DNA of 64,000 nucleotides from Roseivirga misakiensis. Its GTDB lineage: Bacteria > Bacteroidota > Bacteroidia > Cytophagales > Cyclobacteriaceae. Positions 62,119 to 64,000 of the stretch are shown in pieces. Position 1 is the stretch's first letter. Each line of letters opens with the position of its first letter. The notes under the pieces are model-generated. The model made no database searches, was not told the DNA's origin, and saw only the letters and a program-made list of their open reading frames with translations. A program made the position numbers and the translations under genes. The DNA lies in NCBI RefSeq assembly GCF_001747105.1, contig NZ_MDGQ01000005.1, positions 2,480,001 through 2,544,000 of the forward strand. The letters are read 5' to 3'.

Positions 62119-63591
62119 CTACTCTTTCCAGAAAGGAAATTTGACGAATGTTTTCATATTCAGCCGCTCTTGAGTAATTCTTTCGTTCATCAATGGATTG
62201 CCTCGGAATTGGTACCTACTCACAGAAATCACATGTTTCCCTCGTGCTAAGCCAGCTATATCAAGCACCGTTTCTATACCATGCTCCCCTTCGTTTGGAT
62301 GCCTGGTGTAAAAGAACTCAACATTCTCTATCAGTTCACCGTCCAAATAAACCTCATAGAGTGTACTCATACAGTCTAGCGATGATTTTACAAGCGACTC
62401 ATAGTTTTCATCGGTACCTAAAATATCTTCTATTGTAAGGGTGGTATCTCTTGTCGATTGCACTCCTGCATTGAAAGATTCCGTGAACGAGGCTCGCCTT
62501 TCCAAACCCCTAAATTCGGGGCACAGAAAATCTAATATCTCATTACTTGAGGGCGAATAACGAATGAATAAGGGCAAAAAGTCTCTTTCAATATACCTGG
62601 ATGGGATACTTGCCGAGCCAACAAATCCGCCTGTCCTTTCATCATCATAATTTGATTTCTTAATCGTATACTCATTGGCATTAATTACCTCTGGATAATA
62701 AGCGTATGAGTTCCAATTATTGATTTTGAAAACAAAGAATAACGTTACCCCTAACACTAAGGACACCGAGATAATTTGCTTTTTGGTGTAGTTAGTGATG
62801 AGGTGATAATAAATACTTCGATAAATAAAAGACAAGGAAATCACACTATAAAATCGATAGATCGGATAGTACAACACCGAAAACCATTTAGATTTTTTGA
62901 ATGCACTAAAAAGAATAGTGTCCAAAAAGAAAATTATAGCCGCGATAAACAGAAGTGCTACGAGCAGGAAGTTTAATAAGAGAATTAAGGCGGTTACTCC
63001 TCCATTAGACCCAATTGCGACCTGTAAATAGGTGCCTAAACCTAACATTGAGAAAAGGAATGAGGCTACCAGAACCACCGATATAATCGAAAAGGCCAAC
63101 AAATAAGTATAAGCGAAAATCACACTTGATACCTGATCCAAATAGAAGATTAAATCATCTAGAGATCTTACTTTTTCTGGAATTCGTTTTTTAAAAGGAC
63201 CTTTTAAATTCAGGCCTTCGATATTAATAGTATTTGATACAGAACTTAGGCCAACAATTCCAATCCAGAAACCTCTTAAAAGTAGGTGTATCAATAAACT
63301 GACTAAAAAGAACTTGAGGGCAATTGGAATTGTGTTGATAATGAACCGCCCAGAGTCAACAAAAATAACGTTCGATGAGGATGTGGCTACAAGCTTGTTA
63401 AAGCCGAAAGAATATTGAAAGCTCTCGTACTCATTGATACTTGTGGCCAGCAAGAAAATCGAAAAACCAGTGATCAGTAATTCTAATTGCCAACTTTCTA
63501 ATTGAAGGTTTGATACCCACCTCCTTAATTTACCCTCATCAGTTTCAGGTTTGCTATTATCATCGGGTTCGGGCGTACGTAACTGCTTCAT
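62119..63591 (-). CDS. Unknown polytopic membrane protein with C-terminal soluble domain
   Basis: Not recognised; 490 residues. After a charged N-terminus there are about six TM helices (roughly 35-55, 90-112, 155-185, 195-225, 230-250 and 278-292). The last 190 residues are soluble and contain 'F-L-C-P-E-F-R-G-L-E-R' and a strand-rich end with 'L-A-R-G-K-H-V-I-S-V-S-R'. This end domain probably faces the periplasm. The gene stands alone, 164 bp from merR and in the same direction as the methyltransferase-like gene. A transport or envelope role is a guess. Confidence 0.65.
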   Translation of the reverse strand: MKQLRTPEPDDNSKPETDEGKLRRWVSNLQLESWQLELLITGFSIFLLATSINEYESFQYSFGFNKLVATSSSNVIFVDSGRFIINTIPIALKFFLVSLLIHLLLRGFWIGIVGLSSVSNTINIEGLNLKGPFKKRIPEKVRSLDDLIFYLDQVSSVIFAYTYLLAFSIISVVLVASFLFSMLGLGTYLQVAIGSNGGVTALILLLNFLLVALLFIAAIIFFLDTILFSAFKKSKWFSVLYYPIYRFYSVISLSFIYRSIYYHLITNYTKKQIISVSLVLGVTLFFVFKINNWNSYAYYPEVINANEYTIKKSNYDDERTGGFVGSASIPSRYIERDFLPLFIRYSPSSNEILDFLCPEFRGLERRASFTESFNAGVQSTRDTTLTIEDILGTDENYESLVKSSLDCMSTLYEVYLDGELIENVEFFYTRHPNEGEHGIETVLDIAGLARGKHVISVSRYQFRGNPLMNERITQERLNMKTFVKFPFWKE

Positions 63592-63659
63592 AGTCTAAGT
63601 TTAAGCAATGAACGTCGGTAAAATGCACCGTACCAACTAAAAAACCAAATGTCCTTAAC

Positions 63660-63690
63660 CAAAAGATGCCGACTGAAAGCCGGCATCTCG
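63660..63690 (-). terminator. Terminator after the partial gene at 63711
   Basis: AGATGCCG (63664-63671) pairs with CGGCATCT (63681-63688). On the minus strand the stem is followed by TTTT. It lies 23 bp after the stop codon. Confidence 0.65.
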
Positions 63691-63710
63691 AGTATAAATA
63701 TCAATAAAGA

Positions 63711-64000
63711 CTAGCAGCAACCACCGCCATCATAAAAATAGGTGCTTTCTGATACCCAAATATCGTCGTTGTCCAAAGCTGTAAGGTTTCCTGCAGTTTT
63801 ATCACAAACTGATAGTGGTTGGTTCGGAAGTAAAACATGCCCTTTGTGGTCATCAAAATATTCTTGATCTCCAGTATAAATGGCTGTTCTTCCCGTAAAA
63901 ATACACGGACCATCTTCAGGCATCGGGTCTTTTATGGCTGCTACTTCTACACTTTCAATCAGAATTGGTGTAGGCGTATCATAATTTTTTGTGTCCAAAA
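63711..64000 (-). CDS. C-terminal part of a probable ArsM-like methyltransferase, ending GGGCC
   Basis: The last 95 or so residues of a leftward gene that continues beyond the window; the TTG at 63998 is not likely to be its start. 'F-T-G-R-T-A-I-Y-T-G-D-Q-E-Y-F-D-D', 'P-L-S-V-C-D-K-T-A' and the end 'Y-D-G-G-G-C-C' resemble the tail domain of arsenite-methyltransferase-like (ArsM-type) proteins, where a thiol-rich end could bind arsenic. The methyltransferase core is not in view, so this is tentative. Confidence 0.45.
   Translation of the reverse strand, partial: LDTKNYDTPTPILIESVEVAAIKDPMPEDGPCIFTGRTAIYTGDQEYFDDHKGHVLLPNQPLSVCDKTAGNLTALDNDDIWVSESTYFYDGGGCC

Overview
The window looks like chromosomal DNA of a Bacteroidota bacterium, most likely order Cytophagales (Roseivirga/Fulvivirga-like). 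This rests on promoters of the TTTG-N19-TAnnTTTG type, FecI/FecR-type sigma/anti-sigma pairs next to a TonB-dependent receptor with an STN domain, 'acidobacterial-type' FtsX/MacB permeases with PadR regulators, a ubiE-porT pair, and DUF5606 and DUF6588 proteins. No phage, transposase or CRISPR array was found. The species assignment is inference.

Layout. 0-7.5 kb: an FtsX-like permease, then a leftward operon of a repeat-containing lipoprotein, an ECF sigma factor, FecR and a FecA-like receptor. 7.5-12.5 kb: a VOC-family protein, a PadR-controlled permease and a DUF2177/DUF1295 membrane-protein pair. 12.5-15 kb: an accessory two-gene module (one-TM protein plus AAA ATPase) of unknown function, the best candidate for an undescribed system. 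15-19.5 kb: a WYL-domain regulator whose gene is bracketed by two copies of one palindromic operator, a SnoaL-like protein, and a second PadR/permease pair with tandem operators. 19.5-29 kb: pyruvate carboxylase, GNAT acetyltransferase, alpha/beta hydrolase, another ECF sigma with a membrane partner, and a sarcosine/N-methyltryptophan oxidase-like flavoprotein. 27.7-35.8 kb: a sugar cluster with trehalase, GH20 hexosaminidase, a six-hairpin glycosidase-like protein, an SGLT-type symporter and galactokinase. 35.8-37.5 kb: a 50-residue PspC protein, tRNA-Glu with a duplicated 3' fragment, and gap with a textbook Bacteroidota promoter.

37.6-46 kb: M1 aminopeptidase, a zinc-ribbon-like protein, SDR, porT, ubiE, a sigma factor with a TM/beta-barrel fusion partner, and an SlyD-type FKBP. 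46.2-48.9 kb: a second accessory island, holding a polymorphic-toxin-like lipoprotein with a C-terminal HNH-type nuclease domain broken by one in-frame TAG, a DUF2019-like immunity gene overlapping it, an orphan small gene and gene debris. 48.9-61 kb is mostly core: engB, DUF5606, fbp, aspartate kinase, low-molecular-weight phosphatase, enoyl-CoA hydratase, three envelope proteins (two are paralogues), waaA, rsgA, ppa, thioesterase, dps and a divergent oxyR. 61-64 kb: a MerR/TipAS regulator with its operator, an unknown polytopic membrane protein, and the C-terminus of a methyltransferase-like protein ending in GGGCC.

How the parts connect. Several units show local regulation readable in the DNA: two PadR/permease modules with palindromes before padR, the WYL regulator and its downstream target sharing an operator, a MerR site, and three ECF sigma units with cotranscribed membrane partners. 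Stop-start overlaps (DUF2177/DUF1295, symporter/galK, waaA/rsgA, sigma/barrel) indicate translational coupling. All family names come from motif recognition by eye; no searches were run.
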